A DNA stretch of 64,000 nt from Trema orientale (GCA_002914845.1 JXTC01000003.1:1800509-1864508); one strand, 5' to 3'. Counted from the first letter of the stretch, positions 32,922-44,920 are shown. Notes: a model not told the origin generated them from the letters alone. Translations and numbers: made by a program.

Positions 32922-35909
32922 AGTAAAGTATATTCAGCACGAATTTTGCAGATAAATATATACCAGGGGAGGAGTAAATGAAATATATAAGAGAATAATA
33001 AAGGAACATATAAAAGGACCTTGAGTCTTTGAGAGNTTTGTTTGTATCTTGAAGATGAGTTTCTTTACTTTTCTTTTCATTTCTTTTTTTGGCGGAATTG
33101 GTATAAGAACTTTTACTTAGCAGTGCTATTTTTTTTCCCTGTTGTCTTGAGAGTTTCTATCTGAAATTTTTGTTCCACAGTGCAGTATGATCGATGGGGC
33201 TTCTTGCTAGAAGAAAAAGTAAAATACCATAGAATCTATTTTAAGCATTTTCTAATCTAATTATTTCCCTTGAAATTAACTCATTTTGAGTTGCACTCAA
33301 TTTCTCCTCACTCTCTTTTTAGCTTTCAGATTATTGAAAGCTTCTTTCTTTAATGTTTTTTGCTTGCAAAGCATGATGAAGACTCTAGTGTAACTCTCAC
33401 GAGGAAAACCATAATACGTGCCCCCCATGTGAGACTCGAGGAAAGGAAAACAATGCTTTGAATCTAGTAGCTTTAAGAACTGAAGATTAATTCAACGAAA
33501 CCTAAAGTGGCAAGTTGAAGGTATAGTATCGTAGATGATATCTTGCCACTATGCATGCTAAATTGTGAAATCATCCGTACTGGTAATGAATGTTCACGAA
33601 ATATCAATGTGTAAATATAAATATATATATATATCCATCAAGTATTCATTACCAAAATTGAACAGAAGATTCGAATTGCTCGTAAACATATTTTGTTTTT
33701 CCTTTCAGTGTGAAACGAACTACATCATATCATCCAAATTACTTTTAACTCACATTTTCTGTTGCCTATCTTGACATGCCTTCCGAGGCAGAGGAGATTA
33801 GATAATGGTAGTTCTAGGAAATTTGTATCGATTTTAATCCGAGTACTTGACGTTTTAGATCCCTTTTGTTCCTCTTATACCGCATTGAGAACGAGTCAAA
33901 ATCAAATAGGCAATTGATGAGATATAACTTTTTTTGCATGTTATATAGCCCTTTAGGCTCATGAGTATGGTTATGGAAAAGATTCCCTAGGATAAAAGCT
34001 ACTATTGTACTTGCTGAGATGAGCAAAAAGAAAAAAGAAGAGGAAAATTAAATTCAATGTTGAAATTAGTGGGTGGTGGTGTTTTGGTTGTACAAGATAT
34101 AGGACAAGATCCGGACTTATCTTGGTGAGAATAAAATATACACCCTTTTAAAAAAATAAAATCTAATTGTGCTAGTAGTATAAAATAAATTGTCTATATT
34201 CCCTTGTTTTTCTTGCAATTATGGTCAATGTTTTGAAACGATAATTTTTCTTTATCTTATCTAATGAAAAGTAGATACTAGTGAAATCAACATTATCCTC
34301 ACACAACCACATCAACAAGGTACATCATTTTTGTGTATTCATAATTAAAGGATGTTTGGGTAGACAAAAGAGAATCTGACCAAAATCGATTGCGACGTCT
34401 GTCCTAATTGCATAATACAAAAACAGTAAATGCAGATATGATCATGCCAACAGGGAATGCAAAAGAATGGTTTAGGATTTAAGCTCTTGTAATAAGAATA
34501 TTAGTATTGCAAGACTCCTTTTAAAGCAATTTTTCAAGAAATAATATATATCTCCAAGATAGCATATGTCTGCTTATCAACTTGTTGTGACAACTTTCAG
34601 GCCAACAAAATATTATACCTCAATGTTTTCATTGGGAAAAAAAATGGAGGAGAATTTTATAGATAGAGAATTGTCATATATAGGAGCTAATACATGAAAT
34701 CAATCTGTAGATGAATTATTAGAAAGCTATTTTTAACCAGAGATCTCTACACAATGTCGCCTCATTCTTTTCTACTTTGAGAAGAACATTATGATGGAAT
34801 AACCATAACTATACTACATAATTGAAATATAAAAGTTGTAATAATCAAGTCAAAACAAACATGGTTAGCCATCTGACACTATAATATGACCTTTTTTTTT
34901 TTTTTTTTTAATTTTTGGGGGTTTGACCCTATAATGTGGTCTTCAAACAGCTTATTTGTCCAAGTGTCCAAATTTCCCAAAGATTTTATCTCTTTACCTA
35001 ACCAAGGCATATCCCACTAAGAAAACACAATCAGTTGTTATGTTTATCTGGATGCATGGCAAAACAGTCCCTCTCACAAACAAAATAATGGAGAGAATCT
35101 TATAGACAATATATATCATGAAAGAGCCCACCTTGAAAGGTTCATTTTCATATGTATTTTTTAATAAATTGGTATGAAGTAATTGTTTGGTGACAGAGGT
35201 GAATGAAAATGATGGAAGCTCTCATTAACTTCTTCTCCTATTAATTAAAGGGCATTAATATTAATATTATTAGTATGATTCTATTTCTTGTTTTTGAGTA
35301 CACTGATTAGCTTTCAAATCTTATCATGGGTATTCTCTTTCTTTTATTGGTAGCATAGAGAATAGAATATGTGCAGCAGCTAACTACATTGCCTAGTAGT
35401 CACATGGCAGCTCAAAGCAAAACAATAAGCACTTGGTCCCACCAAGGACCAAGTATAACCATTCCTGTTGAAGATTCCTTCATATTAAGACCACCCATAG
35501 CCATAGACAATGATCCCTTTTGATGGGTAATGCTATAATTTGGAATTATTATAAAGGGAATGCATGCAAATGCACAAATTGTAGGAAATTTTTTTTTTTA
35601 AAAGATACATAATAAAAATATGTATACAAAAATAAGAATTCGGCACAAAAGGCCAAGCCAACAAATTACACCAGCAACTTGATTTGATCTGGATTTAGAT
35701 CTTCAGCTAACTTATGTTTCTATATATAGGTCCTATCTAATTATGCAATAACAACCAAAATTGGCTTTCAGTAGCCTGCAAAGTTTTTCCTTGTTTCGCT
35801 TATCTAAAAACCAATTTTGCCATATGTGAAGTCTTGTAAAATGAAGTTCAAAAGAAGAGTCCTAATAATTTTAGAAATAGTACTCTAGCTTGTAAGATGG
35901 TTTAGGACC
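32922..35909. other. 3' flank and intergenic DNA
   Basis: It begins with the 3' untranslated region of the HHO-type gene; AATAATAAAGG near 32995 could be a polyadenylation signal. The base at 33036 is ambiguous. The rest is AT-rich with a TA tract at about 33620-33634. Open frames at 33565 and 33814 (minus) have no domains. No RNA gene was recognised. Confidence 0.45.
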
Positions 35910-35912
35910 TTA

Positions 35913-36300
35913 GGGCATCTCCAACCGAACTTCAAACTGAAGTTTTACACTACATTGAAGTTAAAAATATGCTCCAACCGAACTTTAAAATATGACTTTA
36001 TTTTAGAGTTTGCAACAGTATTGCACCAAATTTGAAATTTCACTGTAACTACAAACTTTATTAATCACAATTCTATCCTTTAAATATAATAGGTAATGAA
36101 TTTTATTCCATTTATATCCTTTTTCTTCAATTATTAATTATTTATAAATTAAAAAAAATGAGAAAAAAAAAAGAGAATATTCTTTTTGGTGTAAAGATTT
36201 AAAGTTTTGAGTTGGAGATAGTTTTGAAAATAATATGAAAAAAAAATTATAAATTAGTGTAAAAGTTACATTGATTTGAAATTTTAGGTTGGAGATGGCC
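35913..36300. mobile_element. Harbinger/Tourist-type MITE, 388 bp
   Basis: The ends GGGCATCTCCAACC and inverted GGCCATCTCCAACC are flanked by TTA on both sides (35910-35912, 36301-36303), the 3-bp TTA duplication of the PIF/Harbinger superfamily. Non-coding and AT-rich inside. Confidence 0.85.
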
Positions 36301-36303
36301 TTA

Positions 36304-36853
36304 AAAACTTGAGTAGAATTTCTGATACCGTTTAGACACTTATAGAATTCATATACTAGATTTTTTAATTAAAAATTGTACTGAGTTTGATATTAATATA
36401 CCATGATGGGTGCTCTTCTATTCAAATACCGTTACCCCGGTGGATTAGAGGCGCATGGTTTAAGAATCAGACACTGGGGGACAAAAGAGAGCAATGGGGC
36501 TTGCTTGACAGTGTGTGTTTTTTTGCTTTTATGTGTCAAATGGAAGATTAAGATTTCCTCACACCTCAATGCTCCAACAAAATATCAAGAGTATCTTCGT
36601 TCTACGTTTCACTTTTAAAAACAAAAAGCATAAATATTTTCAAGTAAGACATACGTTTTTGTCTATTTTTCTTTATTTTTGAAAATAAAATAAATTTTCC
36701 TAAAAAAATAAAAAAAATGAAAATGAGAATTAGAGGTTTTCTCAAATAGCATCTTAAGAACATCTTCACCATTCATTTCACTTTTAAAAATGAAAAATGG
36801 AGGGAGAGAAAAAAAATAACAATAGATTAGGCCTAATTGTCGAGCTCATCCAA
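36304..36853. other. Non-genic stretch
   Basis: An open frame at 36403-36618 has no recognised domain. The piece around 36420-36500 is less AT-rich than its surroundings and may be a captured fragment, but I cannot name a source. Confidence 0.35.
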
Positions 36854-36862
36854 AAATATTTA

Positions 36863-37163
36863 GGGACTTATAGAAATATGACCAAATTTTGAGCCTAATT
36901 TAAGTAAATATCCCTTTGTCAAATATTATAGCAAAATATTCGGTATATATGTTTATATATCAAGTGTAAAATTTTATATACCAAGTACAAAAAATTATAT
37001 ACCAAGTATATTTCAGTACAGTAATTGAAATTGGTAGATAAACATATCTAAAACATATCTACCAAGTGTAAAAATCTATATACCTGGATATTTAGCTATA
37101 AAATTTAAAAAATGGACATTTACTTAATCAAATTTAAAATATTGATCATCACCTAAATTTCTC
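36863..37163. mobile_element. MULE-type MITE, 301 bp, copy 1
   Basis: It starts GGGACTTATAGAAATATGAC and ends CCTAAATTTCTC. The two arms are imperfect inverted copies (GACCAAATTTT against its diverged inverse). AAATATTTA flanks both sides exactly (36854-36862 and 37164-37172), a 9-bp duplication typical of Mutator-like elements. A second copy of the same length is at 40597-40897. The middle repeats TATATACCAAGT-like words. Confidence 0.8.
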
Positions 37164-37172
37164 AAATATTTA

Positions 37173-37911
37173 TTCAGCTTCATTTCCATTGGGCCTTGCC
37201 GACTACCCCTTTAGCTTCCTTTTTTTTTTTAAAAAAAAAAAAATACTATTATCAAGACATTAGCCTTCTTGACATATGTAAAAGTGCCAGTGAACAACGA
37301 GCGGATTAGACGTTGTTTGTGCAATTTTTAAAGTCACAAACTATATCTCCACAATTATATGGCGGATTGAGCTACTAGTATGGTACAAATTTTGGATAGT
37401 TACATCGTTCAAAGACCTAAACTTAATTAATTATTTAATAAAAATTATAATCTACAAAATAGAATAAATTAAATTTTACTTCCATAAAATGTGAACAGCA
37501 CTAATTCATCAAATAACTTAGGTCAAACCTATTAAGGATTCAATCCATCTAAAATATTTCCCTATATAAAATCGTTCTGCTAATTACAACAAAGTTTCAT
37601 AATCCTCTTATGCTAAAATGTAAAATCTTATAAACAATTGAGCTTATAGTTAAATCATTATAATACATGCCATTAAATTGATAACATTCCAAAAAAGTAA
37701 GTTCTTAAAATTTAAAACCAAGTAAATTATAATTGCATAATATCAAAATTAGTCTTTTTCAATGTATTTTAATTTAGGCAGGTGGTACAATTCGTACCGC
37801 ACCAAAAAATGAAAACCACATCTTTCCATTTACCTTGACAGTTTTAAATTATATCGCTCATTTATTGCGATTTTGATTTTTAGTAGACATGTATTTTTTT
37901 TTAACCCCTAA
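37173..37911. other. Non-genic AT-rich DNA
   Basis: Poly-T next to poly-A at about 37221-37242. No gene or element ends were recognised. Confidence 0.4.
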
Positions 37912-38867
37912 ATAGAGGTATTCAAAATAAACACTAGACTACGGAAATCGGCCAAATTGAACTGAGCCACACTAATATGCATGGTTTTTTCTCTTATACG
38001 GTTGGTTACAGTTTGAAAATACTAAAACTTGAGTGGTTCAATTTCGTTTTTGGTTTCACGGATTAATGTTAGGTTTTAAACCAAGCTGACCGAAAGTAGT
38101 ATTTTTGTTATAATTTTTTTTTTTAAATTTTTTTATTAGTTGTTTAGTTTAGCACTTTTTAGCAAAATGACCAAATTTTAGATCACAATTTGTAAAATGG
38201 TTATTTTTCAAATATTATTAAAAATAGCTGATTTTTTGAAAATTATTTGAAAAATGGCCGTTTTTCATATTTTTTTATATCAAAATATTTTGATCTATTT
38301 TTCTGAAAATTGGTTTATCTTTTTAAAAAGATTGATTTATTTCATAAAAAAATGATATAATTTTTTAAAAATAGATCAACTTAAAAAACGATCATTTATC
38401 AAAATAAAATTATAAAACTAACCACTTAGCAAAATACAATTATAAAAATGGCCATTTATCAACGAGGTCTAAAGAAACTGCCATTTTTCTAAAATCATCT
38501 GGAAAAAAAGTGGCCATATCCTGTAAATACTCTTTAGTTTACAATGAACCTAGCCCACATGTGTTTTTCAAAGCCCAATCCATATTAATCACCCAACAAA
38601 AGCTCATTTACTTAACTAGTCTAGGTCTTTGGGGTTTCATCTCTTTCATCTCATTTCTTTCATTTAGTCCAAACTCATAATTGTAGAATCCAAAATTTCA
38701 AATTGTAGAAATCGCTCAAACTGCACTGCACAACATAGGTATAGTTTGGCCAATTTTAGACCGCTATTTTAGACCGCATATTTTGATGACCTTATTATAT
38801 TGCATGTGCGGTTTTTTCTACTCGCAAGGGATTTAAACTGACCAAACCGGCCATGAACACTCCTTTA
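37912..38867. mobile_element. Probable hAT-type element remnant
   Basis: The left TAGAGGTATTCA and inverted right TAAAGGAGTGTTCATGG are similar, and flanking CCTAAATA/TCTAAGTA match 6 of 8. AT-rich DNA at about 38140-38530 with words such as TAGCAAAATGACC and AAAAATGGCC in both orientations may be a second, MULE-like, element nested inside. No coding capacity. Confidence 0.4.
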
Positions 38868-39381
38868 TCTAAGTAAACGTTTAATAAAATTAGACTGGTA
38901 CAACTTTTAAATCCAACTAATTATCCTACAATAATTATTTGGTCTTCTTAGACAATTCGCTATTAAAAATTGGTCCTTGTTTAAGAAATGACCATTTTTC
39001 AAGCACAATTAAAAATTGGTCGAATTTCTCGAAAAATTTTGAAATATATTAGCTTTATAAATAATATATATTAGTATTAAAATTGATATATCAATTACCA
39101 AACAAACAAATTGATACACAAACATAAGATTAATATACTATACCTAAATTGATATACTAAAAAATGGTTGAAAACAGTTTTTTCTTAAATTAATGTGAAA
39201 AAGGTCATTTCTTATAGATAATCTAATTATTTTCTTTGGCCTAATTTATACTAGTTTTTCGTTTCAAAAAATCTATTTATTTTTCGGTTGTCCCACCAAA
39301 CTAATTCAATTCCAAGAAAGATATGTAGAATGTCAGGGTTTCTACAACAACTATATGAACTTGCAAATATATATTCGGCTA
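38868..39381. other. Old MULE-like repeat and AT-rich DNA
   Basis: AAGAAATGACCATTTTTC at about 38975 faces AAAAAGGTCATTTCTTA at about 39200-39216, an inverted pair that suggests a degenerate MITE of about 250 bp. No target duplication was found. Confidence 0.35.
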
Positions 39382-39384
39382 TTA

Positions 39385-39781
39385 TGCCATCTCCAACCAG
39401 AATTTTTATTTTGTAGTAATTAAAACTCTAAAATATAACAACTTTGTTTTATATTTTTTTTTTCATCTCTAACTCATTACTCAAAATACTAAAGAAATAA
39501 AAGTATTCTCTACACAAAAAAAGAATATTCTCTATATCATTTACCCAAATCTCCTTTTTACCCTTAACTCTCTATAGGAATTAAACATTTAAAGTGGTAT
39601 TTTTGGAAGTTGAATAAAAAAAAAAAGAAAATAGTGATGTGCGCCATTTATTACAGTGTCACGCCATTAATGGCGCAACACTGTGGCTTCCCTGCGTTTT
39701 GCTGCAGGATTTGTAGCTCGGTTGGAGGGCCTACTGTATTTCTGGCAAAAGCAACATTTTGCTATATAGTTGGAGATGGCC
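39385..39781. mobile_element. Harbinger/Tourist-type MITE, 397 bp
   Basis: The left TGCCATCTCCAACC and inverted right GGCCATCTCCAACT are flanked by TTA (39382-39384 and 39782-39784). It belongs to the same broad group as the element at 35913. Its right half contains an unusual GC-richer stretch with a 33-bp palindrome (39653-39685). Confidence 0.8.
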
Positions 39782-40010
39782 TTATAGTACACAATTTGAC
39801 TTTTCTATTTTGCTAAACGCCACTTTAAATTGGCATATAGGCTTGACAAAGAAATGGGAATATCGGGCCCCGTTTGGTGGCCCTAACTAAAGGGTGGGAT
39901 TGGGAGTCCTTTGTCCAGTCTTGTATTTGGGCCCAAGAGGGAATTGGATAAAAGAGTCCACCCTCACTTTTTAGTTCCTTCTCATGGGACTAAATTATCT
40001 CACCCAAGAT

Positions 40011-40398
40011 TAGAGCTGATAATTCGTGTCCACGGATCGTGTTCATGTCGTGTCGATGTACATGTATAACTGGTAAATACCCAACCCGAACACGATCTAT
40101 TTAATAAATGGGTCAAAAATTATGACATGAACACAACCCGTTTATTATCAGGTTGACAGGATATGACCCGTGTAACCTATTTACTAAATAGGTCATATTG
40201 ACCGGTGTTTTTCATTTTTTTCAACTAAAAAATATATTTTATTTTCATATACCTATTTTTCATAAATAAATTAAAATCGTATTATTTTATATAATCATCA
40301 TTTAAATTTATTTTTTCTATTTTTAGAAATATTTATTTACTTATTTATAAATAAAACATAATTAGAACTACATTAAGAAAAGTTGTTATATTTACTTT
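40011..40398. mobile_element. Truncated hAT-type element
   Basis: It starts TAGAGCTGATAATTCGTG and continues with GTCGTGT- and CGGGT-type words typical of hAT subterminal regions. The matching right end is missing, so the element is truncated near the insertion point of the next element. Confidence 0.45.
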
Positions 40399-40406
40399 GT
40401 TTTAGT

Positions 40407-41114
40407 TAGAGGTGACAAAATAGGCAGGCCCAGCCCGGCCCACCTATAATGGGCTCGAGAGAAAAAACGGGCCGGCCCAACCCTTTAAAAAAAAAAGGGC
40501 CCGGCCTGAGCCGGTTGGCCTGCCAAGGTTATTGACGGGCCAAGGGCAGGCCAAGGCCGTGCTGGCCTGTGCTCGGCCTTTTTTTTTTTTTTTTTTGGGA
40601 CTTATAGAAATATAACCAAATTTTGGGCCCAATTTAAGTAAATATTCCGTTGTCAAATTTTATAGCAAAATGTCCGATATATATTTATATACCAAGTGTA
40701 AAATTTTATATACCAAGTACAAAAAATTATATACCCAGTACATTTCAGTATAGTAACTGAAATTAGTAGATAAACAAGTAGATATGTTTATCTACTAAGT
40801 GTAAAAATATATATACCTGGATATTTAGCTATAAAATTTAAAAAGTGGACATCTATTTAATCAAATTTAAAATATTGGTCATCCACCTAAATTTCTCTTC
40901 TTTTTTCTCCTTTTACAACTCTGAGCCCTAAAAAAACGGGCCAGCCCAGGCGGGCCGCCCTACCAGGCCAAGATTCTCAAGCCCAGCCCGGCCCTAGAGG
41001 TCAGACTGGGCTCGTTCCGCGCCCGCCCATGAACGGGTCGGGCCGAGTTGGTTCGTGCGCCACGATAATGAGTCGCTAGCCAACCCGTTATGCCCAACCC
41101 AAATTGCCACTTTA
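40407..41114. mobile_element. Non-autonomous hAT element, 708 bp
   Basis: The ends TAGAGGTGACAA and inverted TAAAGTGGCAA are flanked by a perfect 8-bp duplication GTTTTAGT (40399-40406 and 41115-41122). Subterminal parts are rich in GGGCC/GGCCC, as in the element at 1132. A 301-bp MULE-MITE is nested at 40597-40897, so nearly half its length is younger DNA. No transposase. Confidence 0.88.
40597..40897. mobile_element. MULE-type MITE, 301 bp, copy 2
   Basis: Same ends and same length as copy 1 (36863-37163), with GGGACTTATAGAAATATAAC at the start and CACCTAAATTTCTC at the end. It inserted next to a T run: nine T on the left and TTCTTTTTT on the right (8/9). It lies inside the hAT element 40407-41114. 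Confidence 0.78.
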
Positions 41115-41214
41115 GTTTTAGTCCTGCATTACACTAAATACAGTATAGTACTAAATAATAATATTCAATTTAATCTCACTTAATAGTCTAATCCATTCCG
41201 ATCCCCAAACGAGT

Positions 41215-41635
41215 CGTGGATGTCACGCAATTACGCATATAGTTTTTCTACATTTGACACCTGAAAGTGTTTGGGACCTAAGAGTGTGTTTGTACCGTTA
41301 CGTGGATGGCTTCAATGTTCGACTCATGGACAAAATTCTAACCTCAGAAATGGAAAAAAAAAAAAAAAAAAACAAAGTCAAAACTCAAACCAACCCCCAA
41401 CAGCAACGGTCATGCGTACGAAGCTAGTCCCTCATTTCATTTGAGACATAAAACGCCCCTATTTGGGCGCCAAACGTGGATTCAATATCAAATTACAGTT
41501 AAACTAAACTAAACTTCAGGAGAGATGAGAGATAGATAGATAGATAGAGATAAAAATAAACCACTACTTTATTTCATTTCATTACATTTTCAGAGAGAGA
41601 GAGAGTTGAAAAAAAGCTAAAAAAAAAACACAAAC
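41215..41635. promoter_or_regulatory. Upstream region of the LARP6-type gene
   Basis: Contains an A run (about 41353-41371), a GATA microsatellite (41533-41548) and a GA run (41592-41605) just before the start codon. No canonical TATA box is evident; pyrimidine/GA-rich TATA-less promoters are common for plant housekeeping-type genes. Boundaries are not experimental. Confidence 0.4.
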
Positions 41636-44264
41636 ATGGCGCAAGCTCAACCGGAGAGGACCCAAGAGGCCACGGGTCCGGAGGTGAAAGAAACCAATAG
41701 TCCCCGCTTTAGATTCAATGCTCAGGCCCCGGAATTCGTTCCCAGATCGCAGACCCAGATGCCGGTTTCGGGCTATTTCTATCCCTGCTTCCATTTTCCT
41801 GATTGGGTTTACGTTGGGGACCATGAACCGCCTTCTTATTGGGTCTCTGGTCCCAATACCACCCCTGCCGCCACGCCCCCCACCTGTTCGAAGAATGTCC
41901 TGCCCGATGAGCTTCAGCATAAGATCATCAAGCAGGTGCTCTTCCCATGATGTTAACTTTATTATTATTTTTATCACATTTTTAGAATGATGTTTGTATT
42001 AAATTGTCTTGCTTTTTTTTTTTTTTTTAGTTTCTTTTGTTTCTGGGTTTTCTGGTCTCATCATGTTATGTTAAATGCATACTTGGATTTGAAAAATATG
42101 CTCTAAGTATCCACACATCACAACCCTCTATTGAGGAAAGGATTGTGATATGTTAGACGCATCTGACGATAGCAGCATCTGAATATGCTTTTGTTATTGT
42201 GCATACTATCTTACCATGTTTATTTTCACATTTTAAGTTGAAGAGATTGTAAGGTACAGTCTTGTTGTTAAAGATGGTCTGTGTATGAAACAGGTGGAAT
42301 ACCAATTCAGTGACATAAGTTTGCTTGCAAATGAAACTTTAGCAAAACACATAAGTAAAGATCCTGAAGGCTATGGTAAGCATTATGGAAGGGTACTTGA
42401 TGGAAACTTCAGCAAAGTCAAACTTTTGTGGTATAATTATACTTTTTTGATTGAAAGTAGTTTTGGTTCTTATTTTTTTGGATCTGTAACAGTTCCAATG
42501 TCTGTGATTGCTTCCACAAAGAAAATTAAGTCTCTTACTAGTAACAACCATGTGATCGCTCGAGCACTTCGATCGTCCTCAAAGCTTGTAAGTTGTTTGG
42601 TTTAGTTTGTGAAAGGGTATTTGTCGATTAGTTTAGTTAATGAACCACCGCATCTTCAATTTGGTTTATAAGTTTATGTTATTGATTTTTGATCATGCTT
42701 TTGAAGGCTGTAAGCGATGATGGGAAGAAGGTTAAACGAAAGCATCCTTTCACTGAAAAAGAGAGAGAGGAATTGCAGGTAAAACAAGGATGATTCAAAA
42801 CATTCTTCCGGAATTAATGTTTGGATAATGTAATGTACTTTTCTTGTCTTCCAGTCTCGTACTGTCGTGGCAGAGAATTTGCCTGAAGATCATTCTCATC
42901 AGAACCTTGAGAAAATATTTAGGGTCGCCGGAAGGTTGGATCTTTAACTAATTAGCTCTTTTTTGCTCATTATGGTATGATGCATTTTGAGAAAGTCATC
43001 ACTATTTTTCAATACTGATTTCAAATTGTCCCCAATAGTGTGAAAACAGTCCGAGTATGCCATCCACAAGAATCCAATTCTTCACGTATTAAAGGTGATT
43101 TCTTTGTCAGTAACAAGGTACAAGATGAATCAACTCCCCTTTTTGTCTTAGTTGTCTGATACCTAGATTACTGCAAAGAGTCTTTACTCAAAACTTCCTC
43201 CACTTTATTCTCTCTGATGGTTTCTTTGCAGCTTCATGCACTTGTGGAGTACGAGACAACAGAGACAGCTGAGAGAGCAGTATGTTGATTTCAGTAGAAT
43301 TATCAATTTTCAAACTTTATCTGTTTGCTTACTATTTTTCTGTTATTTAACCAGGTAGAGAAGTTAAACGACGAAAGGAACTGGAGGAAAGGTCTCCGAG
43401 TAAGGTTGCTTCTTAGATGCTCGGTATGCATATTAGATTTTAAAGACAATCCTCAATTTGTCATTTCTTTATCTCTTATTTCTATGCTTCTGTGTAACAA
43501 AATTTGTTGTTTGCTTTTAATATAAGATTTATCAGAAATTTCACTGTTCTCGTAAAATTTGTCCAGCCAAAATCTGTCTTGAAGAACAGAAGGTCAGAAT
43601 TTGATGGCATCTTAGACGATGATGAGGCACCCCATAATGAATCTGCTGAAGAGTTATCTCAGCCAAGCCACACCGAGTCCATCATCATCGAGAGTAATGT
43701 AAGACTAGACTTGCTTAATACGTAGTGAAATTATCATCTAACTGAATTACTGAATTACTATGTTACATCTGATCCACTAGATGATTGAGAAAGATATCAT
43801 CACTCAGCATCTGCAGTGAGATATTTCCGTTGCTAAAACAAATTTCATAACAAAAGTAATTTGTTTGCATGTATAATATTTAATGTAATCTAAGCTTTAT
43901 ACCATTTTAAGACAAGTAGCTACCCAGCTTTGTCCACTCTCACAAAATTAGACATAATAGTACGACAACAATTTGCCAAGAATATCAACATGACACGTTT
44001 TGTTAGGCTGAAGAGAACTCAGCAGGATTAAAGAAGGGGTGGAGCAGGGGACGGGGAAAGGCCCGAGGGCGAGCTCAGAACCACAGCGGACGAGGCCTGA
44101 TTGCTCCATCTCCACAATCAAGCACTGGCATACAGTGCGAAGGATCTACTAAACACGGTTCCAAGGGTCCAAGAATGCCAGATGGAACAAGGGGATTCAC
44201 TATGGGAAGAGGCAAACCATTAAGCACCCCAACTCTAGCCAATTCTGTTTCCAATTCATCTTAG
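41636..44264 (+). CDS. LARP6: La-related protein 6 (LARP6b/c type)
   Basis: Ten exons with GT-AG introns: 41636-41935, 42294-42375, 42493-42587, 42707-42778, 42855-42934, 43039-43117, 43232-43279, 43355-43423, 43567-43698, 44007-44264; 404 residues with no stop. Residues 25-36 (FRFNAQAPEFVP) form a PAM2 motif, which in this family binds the MLLE domain of poly(A)-binding protein. The La motif covers about 95-184 (VEYQFSD, KKIKSLTSNNHVIARALR, HPFTEKEREELQ) and the RNA-recognition motif about 185-275 (RTVVAENLPEDHS, HALVEYETTETAE, RNWRKGLRVRLLLR). An RG-rich stretch (about 329-350) is followed by the GPRMPDGTRGFTMGRGKP end typical of plant LARP6. Together La motif and RRM bind RNA; PAM2-bearing LARP6b/c act on mRNA in the cytoplasm. 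The start is the first ATG in the open frame after the GA-rich leader. Subtype b versus c cannot be settled by eye. Confidence 0.93.
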
Positions 44265-44839
44265 TAGAAGCAATGCTTGGAGGTCCGTTTTCGTTTTTGG
44301 TCTGTTAGACTTACTAGTAGATGTCTCTACCTCTTTCAGAAACTTGAGAAGGGAAAGATTCGTTTTAAGTAGCCGTAATATGTGTCTAACTTTTGATTAA
44401 ATAATATGAGATGTATAGAGTATAGTATAGTATTGTACTGGTACATTATAGCAAGCCACAGAGGGCAATCATCAGCATAATTTTTTGTTCTCCATCCCAT
44501 TCAATGGAAGCTAGTTGTCTAAATAATCAAATAATGAAATCGAGGAGCTTTTCATTCTCTCTACCTATAAATCAATTTTATTATACGCGCTTTTACCATA
44601 TTCATATCATCATATGTTTGTAATTTGTGGGCATTCTTTTATTTATGTATTTATTTTTTAAAAAAAGCAACAATCACATGAAAAACTATAGATACTTCTT
44701 AAAAGTCAAACAGTTGGAATATACTTTTTCTTCAACTTTTGACAACTAAGAACTTGCAGAACGGTACGTCAAAACTGAAAACTAATATCAGGAGCCAAAA
44801 AACGGTTTGATAATAAATTTTATTAAAGACAAGCCAGTT
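44265..44839. other. 3' flank of LARP6 gene and spacer to tRNA
   Basis: Includes the LARP6 3' untranslated region. No gene was seen. Just upstream of the tRNA there is an AT-rich stretch and a CAA (about 44830), both usual before plant nuclear tRNA genes. Confidence 0.5.
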
Positions 44840-44913
44840 GGCCTATTAGCTCAGTTGGTTAGAGCGTCGTGCTAATAACGCGAAGGTCGCAGGTTCGAGA
44901 CCTGCATGGGCCA
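44840..44913 (+). tRNA. tRNA-Ile (anticodon AAU)
   Basis: 74 nt, without intron and without encoded CCA. The acceptor stem GGCCTAT pairs with ATGGGCC (one G-T pair) and the discriminator is A. A box TAGCTCAGTTGG and B box GGTTCGAGACC are intact. The anticodon loop CTAATAA carries AAT at 44874-44876, closed by the stem TCGTG/CGCGA. A TTTT follows directly (44914-44917) as the RNA polymerase III terminator. It looks like a functional nuclear tRNA that decodes AUU and, after inosine modification, AUC. Confidence 0.97.
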
Positions 44914-44917
44914 TTTT
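44914..44917 (+). terminator. Pol III terminator of tRNA-Ile
   Basis: Four T residues immediately after the discriminator base. Confidence 0.75.
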
Positions 44918-44920
44918 CAA

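Larger units (their letters stand above)
39865..41214. mobile_element. Outer MITE with CGTTTGG ends, split by later insertions
   Basis: The left GGGCCCCGTTTGGTGG and inverted right GACTCGTTTGGGGATCGG are related. Inner sequences GGGACTAAATTATCTC (left arm) and TTAATAGTCTAATCC (right arm) have the usual look of this MITE class. The middle was later filled by hAT-type elements at about 40011-40406 and 40407-41114. Confidence 0.5.

Noticed and set aside
36403-36618. Open frame in a GC-richer patch
   Set aside because: Could be a captured gene fragment but no family was recognised, so it is not called as a gene.
41582-41977. Minus-strand open frame across LARP6 exon 1
   Set aside because: It is a shadow of the coding exon; the plus strand has the PAM2 motif and correct splice sites.
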